Under the pieces are notes generated by a model. It was not told the origin of the DNA. It did not search any database and saw only the letters and a program-made list of their open reading frames with translations. From Rhyacophila brunnea (lineage: Eukaryota; Arthropoda; Insecta; Trichoptera; Rhyacophilidae): a DNA stretch of 64,000 nucleotides. Shown here in pieces: positions 44,440 through 56,375 of the stretch. The translations under genes were made by a program, and so were the position numbers. Each line of letters starts with the position of its first letter. The stretch's first letter is position 1. The stretch lies in contig JAGYXB010000010.1 of assembly GCA_022495005.1 (NCBI GenBank), forward strand, positions 496,001 through 560,000. Direction: 5' to 3'.

Positions 44440-45454
44440 TATACCTATATAAAGATAAATATCCAAATTTGGTATATTACTTACTGTTTTACCTTTTAAA
44501 TAATTCGAAAGTGACATTTTGAAGCTGAATTCAACACACGTCATGCAACACGCTTGACAGCTTAGAGGCAAGATACGGGCTAATAAATCACGCAATAATT
44601 TAATAAATAATATTTGTATCAACACACCCTTGGAAGTATGTATAATACATTGATATACTACTAGATGAGGAGTTCCCATACAAGTGTCATTTTAAAAATG
44701 TACCACAAAAGAAGATATTACGAATATCGTCCTATAATATTTCCTTGTAGGTATAATGCGTTAAGACCGTTAACATGGATTCCCGAATTTCACCCGTTTT
44801 GCCCTGGCTGTAAAACTAAATTTTAAGTTCTTAATATAATAGTGTACTAATAGTGTAATAATAGTATAATAGTAGAATAGTGACCCTAAGAGTATCTGCA
44901 ACCCAAAGCTTGCAAGCTACCAAAAATTCATGTCTGAGCGGACAGAGCTAGTCGTCATGCGCTGACAATTAATTAGAGTAAGATGCAAGCTAGATCGGGC
45001 TTACTCATAATTATTGCCAGGTCGTTTTCGAGACAAATATTAAGTGAGCTTATATCGAGTTAAGTCCGCTGATATTAAAACAGTTAACTTTAACACTGGC
45101 CGAGTCGCTGAAAATCGGGCGTCATTTTAAGAAGCATATGATTCATCAAGTAGTATATCAATGGTATAATATAATATTATGTTAGTGAATGAAAAAGTAA
45201 TATCATAACAGAATGTAGGTAAATGAAACTCATTAGCTTTTAATTCAATGAAAAATATATCAGATTGCTCTTGTGACTATTTTTGAGTAAAAATAATGAC
45301 TGTGAACAAATATTTTCATTGATGAATAAGTAAAATATCGCCTTCTAATGGTTTGCTTTAACTAATTTTATGAAACTTTATAAATCGCGTTTTAAATTAA
45401 TTTAAAAACGTCTTCGGATATAAACCGCTATTATCTTACTAAATTAACTATAAT
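44440..45454. other. AT-rich spacer, no gene seen
   Basis: The minus frame 44371-44679 straddles the Helitron border and is spurious. Nothing else recognised. Confidence 0.45.
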
Positions 45455-45900
45455 TTTTATTCAACGAATAATTTACAAGATTTAAGAATGTAACATTCTT
45501 TTTATTTAACATCCACAATTTAATGTTATAGGCATCTTATCTAACTGCGACGAATTTTGACTAATGTTTCTTACAATACTCTCAGAAGCGCTTTCTAAAT
45601 TGAGCTACTATTAGCAATCGACTTTTGCATTTTAAATCGAAGTACGTATTAATTACCTTAATTACTGACCGACGTCACGGATAACATCAAGATTTTGTTT
45701 TGTAATTTACTTGAACTTGCTAATAATTATAAAACTAAAACTAGTTAAAATTTGACGCAATTAGATAAGATGCCTGTAGTATTGTAGTCAATGCATGTGG
45801 GCGCGAATCCCGAAAGACGCAGGTTTGATTTCTGTTTTCTATTCTTATATATTTCTCAGAATGTTTTCAAATTATATATCTTACTAAATTGTAAAAAATA
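45455..45900. mobile_element. tR-B repeat dimer, head-to-head
   Basis: The minus unit (45455 to about 45715) starts with TTATTCAACGAATAA and has lost its tRNA-like head (the tail joins TAACTGCGACGAATTTT directly). The plus unit (about 45716-45900) has a damaged head (GTATTGTAGTC for the A box, GGTTTGATTTCTG for the B box) and the tail start TCTCAGAATGTTTTCAAATT. Between them are GACGTCACGGAT and ACTTGAACTTGCTAATAATT, the 5' end of the family. Confidence 0.7.
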
Positions 45901-46324
45901 TAGTGTCTTAAATTATACACTTTGAAAGTATATTATAATATATTTTGTACTAGGGATGTAATACAATTTGATTATATTATAAGTATTGTGTCAAACCGGC
46001 TAAGCCTGCATCCATTTTTTTCAAACAAATGGCCTCTCAAAGTCAACGTCCCGCAGAATAAACCTCCCTTTCCTCTTCGATCCTCCTCGAGAGTGATTTA
46101 TAGCCCCACTCTCCTCTTTTCCTCGGCTGATATCTGCTAGCGAGAGGAAATCAAAAATACATTTATATACAATGGGAATTTAAACGACATCGTATGCTGA
46201 AGGTAAGAAAATATTTATGTTAGAGTTACGATATTATTTCAATGGGCGTTGTGGATATAAAAATATATTTATTATGTTTATTGAGATTTTTTTTTGATAT
46301 ATTTGTTTTTTATTCTTTTAATTA
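45901..46324. other. Spacer, no gene seen
   Basis: A mid-GC patch at 46000-46140. No known domain. Confidence 0.4.
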
Positions 46325-46815
46325 GGTATTTTTTTTATTCAACGAATAATTCACAAGAATGTAATATTCTAAGTATCGAACATAGGTACATAATTTGGAA
46401 AACACTTCTGAAAAAATGTATTATAACCAATAGAAACAATCTTTTTGAAAAAAGTAAGACACCCCGCAGGATCAAACCTGGATCTCTCGGCTATCTTGGA
46501 GTAATCTGTGACGTCGGCTAGTAATTAAAGTAATACCTACTTTGATATAAAATACAAAAGTCGATAGCCAATCGTAGCTCAATAATTTGGGAAGCGCTTC
46601 AGAGAGAATTATAATAGCCAATAGTTAAAATTTGTCGTTTTTAGTGTGACAGCTTCAGCATAGTGGTATATGCGCGGCGGGCGCGATACCCGATATATTA
46701 TGCAGGTTCAATTCCTGCGGGGTGTCTTACTTTTTTCAAAAATATATTTTCTATTGGTTATACTACATTTTTTCAGAAGTGTTTTCAAAATTATGTATGT
46801 TCTTATTCTTTTGTT
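46325..46815. mobile_element. tR-B repeat dimer, head-to-head
   Basis: The minus part (46325 to about 46497) runs from TTATTCAACGAATAA to inside its tRNA-like head (CCCGCAGGATCAAACCTGGA) and breaks off at TCTTGGAG. The plus part begins at TGACGTCGGCTAGTAATTAA, has the A box TAGTGGTATATGCGC (preceded by CAGCA) at about 46650-46680 and the B box GGTTCAATTCC at about 46706. It ends in the mirrored tail (TTTTCAGAAGTGTTTTCAAA). Confidence 0.75.
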
Positions 46816-46933
46816 TTTTGTATATCACTTCATCAATTATTTGATAAATAAAATTAATTCCTTATTTGAAAATCATTAGCGATATAATAAAAACCATTCA
46901 AATCAAGAGTGCCTGATAGAACAATCTTAGAAC

Positions 46934-47699
46934 TAGGGAATCCAATCCCGAGCCAAAATTCTGATCCCGGGATTTCGGGATTACAATTTGACAATCCCGG
47001 GATCCCAGGACTTGTCCCGGGATTGGCATTTTTTTCCATTGTTAATATAAAAATTTTATATTTACACATGACATTGATAAAATCGGTCAAAAATAAATCT
47101 AGTATAATTTATAATATTTAAGACATTTATTGTTAATATTGTATATCTACATTCAATCTTGCAAATACACAAGTTTAATGGAGTAAATAATATTAAATAT
47201 ATATAATATATAAATAATAATGTGAATTTAATACGAGATTGCAGTTTCTAATAGTAAAGACTTAATGAATGGATTAGCGAGATTTAAAATAGTAAAGCAA
47301 ATAATCATGGCGTACTTATGGCCTTTACGCTTCATAAATCTAATTAGTCAGCCAAATATGAAATTGTCGTAAAACGTATGAGATCATGGTGGAATTACTT
47401 TGTTAAAAGTGCGAAGCATTGTTTTTTTCCAATCTTTCTCATTTTTAATAATTTATGTGAAAAAATAAAATAAATCGGCAACTTACACATGGGTATAAAT
47501 CAAACTTCATTCAAACTCAGTTTATTTCTAATGTAGTTATTTTTTATTAAAAGTATTTTTTCTGTTATATTTTCGCTTTTATTTTATGTTCCATAAAAAT
47601 TGATAAAAAAATCAATCCCGAAATCCCGGGATTATGTTTATCAATCCCGGGATTCATAGGTATCGAAAATAGCTCAGGATCCCGGGATTGGAATCCCTA
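46934..47699 (-). mobile_element. Non-autonomous hAT element, CCCGGGATT family, copy 2
   Basis: Ends TAGGGAATCCAATCCCGAG and CCCGGGATTGGAATCCCTA, with a perfect 8-bp duplication CTTAGAAC at 46926-46933 and 47700-47707. Reverse orientation to copy 1 (39502-40259), with closely similar sequence throughout, for example TGAGATCATGGTGGAATTAC in copy 2 versus the reverse strand of copy 1. The frame 46854-47090 is the counterpart of that at 40103-40288, so it is shared by descent, but its amino-acid content is not recognisable. Confidence 0.92.
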
Positions 47700-47707
47700 C
47701 TTAGAAC

Positions 47708-48507
47708 TATAAAAAATGCTGAGTACCTACCTACTGAAAAATTTACCTACCTGGTGAATAGTTTGGTTTATGAAGATTAATGATTATTGGGATGCATTAA
47801 TTGTTTAATATGTCAAGTGAAGAATTGAAACTGGACCATACTCTATATAAACATAACCAAAAGATTAACTACTTTTAGCATGCAGGTGCGTACATGGAAA
47901 AAGGTAATGGGGGGTTCCATTTCGAACAAATATTCATAGTGATAAATTTATTATTGATTATTAATGACGCGCGACGGGCCGCCGGTGTTAACAAAATCTT
48001 ACTGGTTACACTGACCTCCACATTTACGTCACGTTGCTTTAACTGTGGACCCCGCAATTTTTCAGGTACCCTCCCCATAATCAGATACTCCACGCTTTGA
48101 GTCTTGCGATGGACAGCTGGTCTGCCGCTATAACTTCGGGTGTTCACTTATGAGCTATTAATTGCGACCAGCGGTTATTAGGATTTTTAGTGTCCATTTG
48201 TGATGTCAGCATTGTCTTATCATTTATACATTATAGCCTCAAAAATGGTTGCTCTGAATTGTGAATTCCACTAATATAGGAATCCGTATCATAAAATGGC
48301 TAAAAGAGATGAGCCAATTATGTTGAGAAGGCTGTTCGAGAGCCAAATCATTCGGATCACGATCCTCAGCCATGAGGTTATAATGAAGGGAAAAAAAGAA
48401 GTAATATTAGATTCGCCTAAATATTTAATTTTTTTTCGTTTTATACGATCTTTCCCATTTTGTTTTGAATTGTTTTAATTTCAATATAATATCATAGGTT
48501 AACTATT
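47708..48507. other. Unassigned stretch with overlapping frames at 47875-48147
   Basis: The minus frame 47875-48147 (90 aa, with SGRPAVHRKTQSVEYLIMGR) and the plus frame 47894-48100 overlap in a mid-GC block. The minus frame has plausible protein texture but no family I recognise. It may be a DNA-transposon or gene fragment. Confidence 0.3.
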
Positions 48508-48845
48508 TATTATATTCAACGAATAATTCACAGGATTTAAGAATGTACCATTCTAATTATTGAACATACATAACTTTGAAAAACACTTTCTTAGAAAATA
48601 AATTATAACCAATAGAAAAAATCTTTTTTTGAAAAAAGTAAGCCACCCCGGCAAGGTATCGAACCCTGCATCTCCCGGGCTTACGCCCCATCCGCGCATT
48701 AACTCTATGCTACGTGGTGAATTACTAATTGCGACAAATTTTAACTATTGGCCACTTTTAATACCCATTCATCAGCGCTCTTCCACATCAAGCTACTTTG
48801 GCAATCGATTTTTGTTTATTAAATCAAAGTAGATACCTTAGTAGA
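48508..48845 (-). mobile_element. tR-B repeat, single minus unit
   Basis: The terminal palindrome is ATTCAACGAATAATTCACAG, with GAATGTACCATTC next and TTGAACATACATAAC following. On the minus strand the tRNA-like head (about 48645-48715) has TAGCATAGAGTTAATGC for the A box and GGGTTCGATACC for the B box. The 5' module extends to AAATCAAAGTAGATACC. Best kept single unit in the window. Confidence 0.8.
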
Positions 48846-49338
48846 GTAGATAGCTATCGATTATGGCACACATTGAAAACAACATGTAAATTATCCAGAT
48901 ACGGAACTCAAACCCGCAATTGGCGTCTTCAAGGGTGGACATGACGTCTTTCCCACTAATATTTACTGCAATTAATTATTGCATGTGTATTTGTTACTAA
49001 AATTTATATGTTATCTTTGTAAAGTTTTGAGATAATGTATGACAATAAAACTATTTAAAATTGGTAGTAATAGTGACTTTTATGAGTGTTGCAATTTTAA
49101 GAGTTGAAACGAACTAAATTGACAAATACAAATTTTAAAAAAGTGATTACGTAATATTATTATCACGAAAATGTGTAATCAAAACGCTGATGAAAATGCA
49201 GACATTCAAAAATAACAGACTGACACTTCAATCTTATTTATATAAATTTGTAGAAAAGTTAATAAAAACTAAAAAAAGTAAGTATATTTTTTGATAAATT
49301 TTTGATTAGTCTGAAAAAAATAAAGCTAATGAATTTAT
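48846..49338. other. AT-rich spacer, no gene seen
   Basis: Nothing recognised. Confidence 0.45.
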
Positions 49339-49740
49339 CTTCTTCTTATTGTGCCATCCCCTAGCGGAGGTCGGCCACCATCAAGGTGATCTTATCTTTG
49401 TCGTCTGCTACCCGGAACAGTTTAGTGGAGCTGCACTCGTACCAATCACGGAGGTTCTTAAGCCACTAAATGCGGCACCGTCCTCTGCTATGCTTCCCAT
49501 TGACCTTTTCTTGAATAACAAGTTGGGAAATGCTGTGTTTTTGTCCTCTCATAATGTGGCCGAGGTACTGTAGTTTCTTTGTTTTGATACTACGTAGAAC
49601 TTCTCAGTCCTTTCCCATTCGATTAAGAACTTCAACATTTGTCACCCGGTCAGTCCAAGGAATTTTGAGGATGCGTCTATACAGCCACATCTCGAAAGTT
49701 TCAAGTCTCCGTGGCATCTCTTGGTTTAGGGTCCATACTT
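49339..49740 (-). pseudogene. RTE-like LINE C-terminus
   Basis: Read on the minus strand, short frames give the RTE C-terminal order: LETFEMWLYRRILKIPWTDRV, then ...KLQYLGHIMRGQKHS..., then a DWYECSS-like block and ...VADDKDKI. It ends in a GAAGAAG tail at 49339. The plus frames at 49349-49769 are shadows of it. Several frameshifts. The plus-strand copy at 61195-61600 is the same family. Confidence 0.75.
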
Positions 49741-50509
49741 ACGTGATGAATTTCAACATAATGAATTGAACTGAATGAAATTGAAAAATTGAAATGATTT
49801 GAACGAATTTGAACATAATGAATTTATAGAATGATTTATTTTATCTTTTATTAATTATAATGTTATTAATTATAATGTTTCTTTTTACGCACGATTGAAT
49901 TGAATAAACACATAACTATACAAATTAATAAAGCCCTTAAAACATCCCTTCGTTGACAGGGCATAAAATCATTCATTAAACTACCCTCCCATACTTAATG
50001 GAACATCATTAAAAACTTTCAAGTAGAACTGTCGTGGATGACAACCAAGTTAGGTATGTGCCTAATTATTTATTACTCGCACAGAAAATTGTCATAGAGG
50101 GAACCAACATAATAGTAAAAATATTATTATCTATGGATGAATTTTTGTAATTGTTTTCACTCGTCTCGTAGTTGAATAGTGAGAATCATAATATAACTAT
50201 TGTAATTTACGGGCTCTAATCCCGTACTTAGTTTAAATTTAAAAAATATATATATTGATAATGACGTGTACCATGATGTCCAAGCGGGATGGAAGAAAAA
50301 ATAATTATGACCATTTCTGTGCAAAGTAATCATTTTTGAAACGTGTTAAAATACGTATTTTAAACCTCCTAAAATGCAGTAATTTTCTGTCCAATTAAGA
50401 CTCTCCACTGTTTACAAATATCTGCTTCTCGCAAAGTGCAGGCTGCCTCGGATTGCTCGTTCATTTGATCGTTCCAACATCAAAATGCACTTCCTCTGCT
50501 TTGTAACTC
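49741..50509. other. Spacer with TTGAA-type simple repeats
   Basis: 49760-49840 has AATTGAA/TGAAAT units, like the microsatellite tails of the LINEs here. The rest is AT-rich, no gene. Confidence 0.45.
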
Positions 50510-51000
50510 AATCCGTGTCAGCATATTGATCGGCGATATATATTAAATACATTACCAAAATTTCAATTCTTCAATATCTTTTTCCCGTAGTGTCCAGTTA
50601 TGGTAAACTCAGTAAATAGCTTACTGCAATTATAATTTCCGCGATATCTATTGTTCACATAGTCAGCTATATCCATTGACGCAAACTCCATATAGCTAAC
50701 TCAATTATAATAATTATTTCTTAAATATTCTTTTTAAGATATTGTTTTGAGTGAATACGTCAATAAATAGCGGATCATAGCGTGTGTTAGTATTTCGGTC
50801 TATACCTATATCGCTCCACACAATATCTCATTCTACTGAGACTCGGACCTCGGAATCGTACCATAAGTATTGTAACATAACTACTGTAACATACTTTTAT
50901 TTGTACCGACTGTTTACGCTGCAAATAAAACTCGCTCCTCCATCCATCGGAGCAACCACCAAATCTCGACCTCCTCATCCACCACACCATGACTCCATCA
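50510..51000 (+). mobile_element. LTR-like repeat, copy 2, uninterrupted
   Basis: Matches 15188-16118 without the foldback insertion and runs from TAACTCAATCCGTGTCAGCA to CACCATGACTCC. Frames at 50784-51134 overlap on both strands and are not supported as genes. AATAAAACTCGCTCCTCC near the 3' side may be a polyadenylation signal region. Confidence 0.5.
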
Positions 51001-52149
51001 GAAAGATTATAGAATCTCAATTGGCACATAAAAACATTAGTGTAGTCCATATTTTTGTTCGGTCTTGAGTCATCGACTAAGAGGCAAAAGACAATTGATG
51101 TCTTCAAAATATGTGTTGTCATCAAATGCTTCATATACTATATTTGGCAGAACATAGAATCGTAGTACTCGAGATAATGGACATTTACCTACCGATAAAA
51201 CATAATTTAAGAAAAGTTTAAAAAATATATTATATTATTGTGGACTAAAAATATTTATATACTCGAAATATGTGTTATAATCGATTCATTGATGTGACAC
51301 AAAATTTCATGTCATTAGTTTCGAATTTTCCACATTATTTTTTAAAAAATGTCAGTTTAAGAAGGTTGAAAAGGTTAGTTTACCTCATCATTCAAATAAA
51401 ATCGAATGCTTCCTCGAATATTATGCTTCTCGGATACTTTAAAATATTTAGTGACGATTTTTAGTCTCATATTCTTATATTTTAGACGATTTTACGTTAC
51501 AGCGAATAAAACGAATAAAATATATGATTTGATTAAATACAGTTCGTCATTTATAATATTCAAAGTATCTTATTTTGAAATCCAAAAGATCAATTCATAA
51601 GGGTTACCCATTTTCCCACCCTTATGAATGTGCTCTCGGTGCTTTCCCCCCCCCCAATGCGCTCCCCACCATCGTGTCTTGAGCTGGTGTACCCGTCGCG
51701 ATGCAAATTTCTATACACATCGTTAGATAATCCTCCAATTTGTCAATCTCTAGTGGCCGACATGCAGTGACGTTTTTTTAACACGCTAGTAGGAATAGTC
51801 ACAAAGTTTAATTAGTGGAATTGTAAAAAAAAAACTAATGTTTACCTATTACTACTACTACAACACTAACTTACCTACTACAACAGACTAACTATCTACT
51901 AAAATTAATGTTTACCAAGTTTCCAGGTTAAACTTGTAGTGAGGTAACAATAGATTATTTTATTGGTTATATATTGTGATGAACATGACATAATATCAGG
52001 CTATGTTAAAAGTCTTGAGATTACTGTGTTCCGTCTAGCGTAATAATTAAAAAAAATATCCCGATTCGTGAAATATTATAAGATAACTTTATTAAATTCA
52101 TTTACTTCACAGAGTTTTTTTTATCAATTTTAAAAAGAATTTTGTTAGA
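51001..52149. other. AT-rich spacer, no gene seen
   Basis: A C-run at about 51644-51655. TTACCTACTACAACA-type short repeats at 51845-51900. No gene recognised. Confidence 0.45.
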
Positions 52150-52286
52150 AGCGCGGTAAATTATTTGTTAGTTTGGGTTAGTTTAGGTTAGGTTAGGTTT
52201 GGTTAGGTTAACCTAACAAATAATCCAGTTTATCGGCTATTTTCAAAATGTGTTTTCCGCTGTATTCCGTATAACCGAACAGTACC
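52150..52286 (+). mobile_element. TTAGG-bearing foldback, 3' half
   Basis: The TTAGG-like tract (GGTTAGGTTAGGTTTGGTTA, 52184-52203) is followed by the right arm AACAAATAATCCAGTTTATC, GGCTATTTTCAAAATG, TTTTCCGCTGTATTCCGTAT and the end ACCGAACAGTACC. On the left only AATTATTTGTTAGTTTGGG of the mirrored arm remains. Confidence 0.8.
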
Positions 52287-52536
52287 GATAATACTGTTAT
52301 GACATGTCGAAAACCCTTATATCTACAGGCAATAATGGGATTCTGCGTTGCTTAGCTACAAAAAAGTTGTATGCGATTTAAATTTTTATTGTTTTTAATT
52401 GGGTGTAGGTGTCTCATAAAAAATATTGGTGGCTCGCGAGGTTATTTAGTTAATGACAGAAAAGAAAATAGTACAATTGTTGGGATGAAAAATTGAAGAA
52501 ATCAGCCGAAATGTATATCGTAGTAGATTTTGTGTT
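52287..52536. other. Short spacer
   Basis: Nothing recognised. Confidence 0.4.
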
Positions 52537-52941
52537 TCCACGCGTGTACTTCTTCCTTCTTTCCCAAACGTTTCGACTCATTGGAGAAACCATTATGAAG
52601 AGATATGTGTAGGTGTATGAATGCAAACATCGCTCTAAAAATGCCATAAGTAATCTGATAAATCCTATCCTATCCTAAGAACAAACGTTGCTCAAAGTAA
52701 TTTGTCAATCGTTACGACCAGGGATACCAGATTGAATATTAGATTTACTGACAGTGCCGGAAGCTATGACGTTTTTAACCGTAACCCATCATTCCTATTA
52801 ATATTTTCAGGGTGTCTATTGATTTCGATGGCCCCCTTTACTAACACAATATATTTCATCATAACACATATCTCTTGATAATGGCCTCTGCAATGAGCTC
52901 GATACGTTGAGGAAAGAAGGAAGAAGTACACGTGGGGAAAA
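52537..52941. repeat. Inverted repeat pair, about 75-bp arms
   Basis: Left arm 52540-52610 (GTGTACTTCTTCCTTCTTTC, CATTATGAAGAGATATGTGT) and right arm 52863-52941, its reverse complement with roughly ten differences. The antisense of each arm contains CAATGAGTCGAAACGTT or a close variant after GATAATGG, a layout reminiscent of hammerhead-like motifs in Penelope repeats, but the CUGANGA core is not kept. Confidence 0.6.
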
Positions 52942-53016
52942 CCCCCGTCTCAAACATTATAAAGCCGAAATGTATTGTTTGATCAAATTGTAATAGATAT
53001 TCGTGTTAATGACTTG

Positions 53017-53577
53017 AATTGAGGCGTTTAATTACAAAAAGCGACAAGTCCACAATTCAATATTTTCGGGAAACAACGTTTTTACGTTTAAAGCTTCAAT
53101 TATTTGTTTTAAGGTTTCCGTTGTATTCTATGTCAAAATTCGAACCAAATGGCAATTTGTTTCAGCCGATAAGCTCTTAAATGTAATAAATATAGGCAAA
53201 ACAAAATTGTACGTAGCGCTATTTGTACTTCGCTTTTTAATTTACTCCACATAAGGCACATATTTCCGTGGCACTGTCGTGAGTTTACCAGATGCTACGT
53301 ATTATTGCATATTACACATTGAACATTCCCTTATTGGTTGACTTAAACACGTGCGAAATCAACCAAGATTTAAATAATATGAAACACGGAATTGGCGCTT
53401 TTTGTAATAAATCAAGACTTAAAATATTTTTTTTTTCGTAGGGTTATGTCGCGTTTTGGAATTTATAGATCAATTATATACATATTGTGAATAATTATTC
53501 AAAGAATACGTGCGTATTTTTTTCTCGATTTTGACCAAATGTGGATTTATCGCTTTTTGGAATTAGACGCCTCAATT
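53017..53577. mobile_element. 561-bp TIR element
   Basis: The termini AATTGAGGCGTTTAATTACA (then AAAAGCGAC) and, reversed, AATTGAGGCGTCTAATTCCA (then AAAAGCGATA) are inverted copies. Further GCTTTTT/AAAAAGC motifs occur inside at 53230 and 53397. No coding content. Confidence 0.65.
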
Positions 53578-54408
53578 TGTTCCTCCAAGATAGGTATTAT
53601 AACAAAGAAATGATCATACCTAAATAATATTCTGAATTAGCAAGCGCTTCGGTTCGTAAAATTTTCTATTTCGAGCGCTTTCCAAATAATGTAGAAAAGT
53701 ATATTTAATAACCAGTATTACATTTTTAAATCTTGTATTATTTATTTAATATAGAAATAGTTTAAGTAGGTATTACACAATATTGTTCAAGTACCGCCTC
53801 TGTCAATAACAGCCATGAGCATCGTCAGTCTCTGTTCGGAAACCATCTAGTGGTTTGCGATACATGCCTCAGAAAAATGAGCTACAACTCGATCTGCATT
53901 CACAAAAACCCACTAACAACCGCTAAATCTAGTTTTAGTTTAGCGTCAAATACCAACAAGACCAGGTTATATGGGAGATCATCACCGTCCGTGAATAACG
54001 AAGGCCTCAAGAACCCCTCACTTTGGAAAATTCCACATTTGGAGTGGTTTTCAAAATGATGATTTTCTTTCTTGTTTTTTTCGCGATGTATTTTTTCGCT
54101 GAATACTAACGATGCCTTTTTTTCGATGGACCGCATTTTACAACGGGTAGTTTAAATAATATATTTTCAGAATTTATTCATTCTTAAAATCACACAAATA
54201 GTATAATTTGTAATTTAAGTGAACATAGCAGACTATAATATGCAATTGTAATATATACGGCAGTGTCGAATGGTGATTTTTGAAAAGAGGTAGGTTGTAT
54301 AAATCAGAGAAAAAGAGAACACTTTTCAGGTATACTTACGGGAAATAATAAAATAATACGATATTACTACTGAATATGTGAATACTGAATGTACACACTA
54401 ACACACTA
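53578..54408. other. No supported gene
   Basis: The frames 53850-54059 (plus) and 53900-54136 (minus) overlap in a slightly GC-richer patch. Neither has a known domain. Confidence 0.35.
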
Positions 54409-54416
54409 CTGGTAAC

Positions 54417-55087
54417 TAGAGATTGCAATACCAGTATTTCAAAACCGGTATTCCAGTATTTATCAATACCGAAATACCGGTTTTAAAAATCCAAAATACC
54501 GGATTTTCGGTATTGAGAAAGCAAACTCGTTTACGTTTTTGAAAATGAACCATAGGATATGTACTGCTAAAATACTACTATATTGAGTGAATCCAACAGA
54601 GGTGAAAAAATAATAAAACAAAATTCATCAAATATATTTATATAAGTAATTGTCGGGATGAATTATCATAATATTATTTCGAAATAGAAAACATCCGTGA
54701 CAAAAATGTTTAATTATTTTATAGTTATTGATGACTTTACAAGCGTTGAATTTAAGAAACTTTTCCTGCAGCCGGACTTATTTGCACTTGATGAACTTTT
54801 GAGGGCTTTAGTAAAAATTATCAATATATTAAAAATTTATTATTTGTAAAAAATCACTAATTCTACAATTATGATCAATACATATTTTTAAATGTCAACA
54901 TAATGAATGTAGGTATGTAGATTTTTTCAATAAAATAATATTTTAAAAAGATTTAATTAGTTATATTTATTAATAAGCCCCTACTTCTGTTTTTTACTGT
55001 TTAAGAAATACCGGTATTAATACCCGTATTCAATAAGAAATACTGAAAAACCGGTATTGACATTTTCATTCGGTATTGCAATCCCTA
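54417..55087. mobile_element. Non-autonomous hAT element, ACCGGTATT family
   Basis: Ends TAGAGATTGCAATACCAGTA and (reverse complement) TAGGGATTGCAATACCGAAT. The target duplication is CTGGTAAC (54409-54416) and CTGATAAC (55088-55095), one mismatch. Both subterminal regions are packed with ACCGGTATT motifs, likely transposase contact sites. No open frame, 671 bp. Confidence 0.9.
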
Positions 55088-55095
55088 CTGATAAC

Positions 55096-55671
55096 GACAC
55101 ACTAAATTGATGAAATTTCAATATGTCATCGACGATATAAAATTGAGCGGTATAATTGTGTATTTTCTTAATCATTTATTTTTATTTTTAAAAACAATAA
55201 ATATATTTTTTATATGTGATTGAATGACATAAACATTTTTTTTAATTATCTTATAATTAATTATTTTGGAGAAAGCTTCAGTCATAGATGATAATATGTG
55301 CAAAGGTTTAAGGCTTCGCCTTACGAGCCTACCGTATTGCATACATTACGGTAGACGGAGCTGAGATCCGTGATGTAAAGTCTATACAAAAAAATTTGCA
55401 TTCTCACAAGAGAGATGGCGCCTATGCATATTTTTTTAACCTTTGACAGATGGATCTGTATATATATAATACATTAATTTATACATCATACGACAGATAT
55501 TGTTGGCGAATTAAAATTATTTTTGTAGAATATAATATAATAATCAAGTTATTTTGGAACGTTAATGTACTGCACACTATGAGTCCGTATGTGGATTTTA
55601 AGACGTCCTTGTGTGTGGCCCCTTGGGTACCACTGTATGACGGCAGTTGTCCAGCGGTTTTCGTTTGGTTT
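55096..55671. other. AT-rich spacer, no gene seen
   Basis: The frames at 55450-55734 overlap on both strands and run into the tR-B repeat. Not supported. Confidence 0.4.
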
Positions 55672-56375
55672 TTAATACTAACTGAAGCACTTTCCAAATT
55701 GAGCTACTATTGGCGATCGGCTGTTGTATTTTAAATCAATGTAGGTATTACTTTAATCACTAAAGCCGTGGTTGACATGGTCCAAGTACGATCCAAGTAC
55801 ACATGGACCGAGTGCCATCCAAGTGACAGCTTCATACTAATTATTCCTATCCAAGCTAACTTGTATGAGTAGAACGCGGTCCAAGTCGATTGGATAGGAA
55901 TAATTAGTATGAAGATGTCTCATACGAGTGCACTTGGATGGCACTTGGTCCAAGTGTACTTGGATCGTACTTGGACCGTGTCAATGCGCTTTAACCGACG
56001 CCACGGATCACTCCAAGATTTTTTTGTTATAACTTACTTGAACTTCCTAATAATTTTTTATTAAAAGTTACAGCAAAAAAATCTTGGAGTGATCCGTGAC
56101 GTCGGTTAATAATTAAATAAATGCAAAATACAAAAGCCGATCGCCAATAAGTAGCTCAATTTGGAAAGCGCTTCAGTGAGTATTAAAAACCATTAGTTAA
56201 AATTTGTCGTAATTAAGTATGACTCCTTTAGCATTGTTGCCAATGTGCGTGGGCGTGATATCCGAGAGATGCAAGTTCGATTCCTGCGGGGTGTCTTACT
56301 TTTTTCAAAAAGATTTTTTCTATTGGTTATAATATATTTTCCCAAAAGTGTTTTCAAAATTATACATTATTATTA
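55672..56375. mobile_element. tR-B repeat dimer, head-to-head, interrupted by a MITE
   Basis: The minus 5' module (CTTTCCAAATTGAGCTACTA, GGCGATCGGCT, ATTACTTTAATCAC) is cut by a MITE and resumes at ACCGACGCCACGGATCACTC and ACTTGAACTTCCTAATAATT. The plus unit follows with ATCTTGGAGTGATCCGTGAC, the 5' module, a head at about 56215-56300 (B box GTTCGATTCC) and a tail (ATTGGTTATAATATATTTTC, GTGTTTTCAAAATTAT). The two 5' ends meet at about 56050. Confidence 0.8.
55764..55991. mobile_element. 228-bp MITE with TAA duplication
   Basis: The arms GGTCCAAGTACGATCCAAGT (from 55779) and its reverse complement at about 55956-55976 extend outward to AGCC..TTGACA and TGTCAA..GCGCT, and inward to GCCATCCAAGTG. 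It is flanked by TAA (55761-55763 and 55992-55994), while other tR-B copies have ACTAACCGACG uninterrupted. A 3-bp TWA duplication suggests the PIF/Harbinger superfamily; that is inference. Confidence 0.8.
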
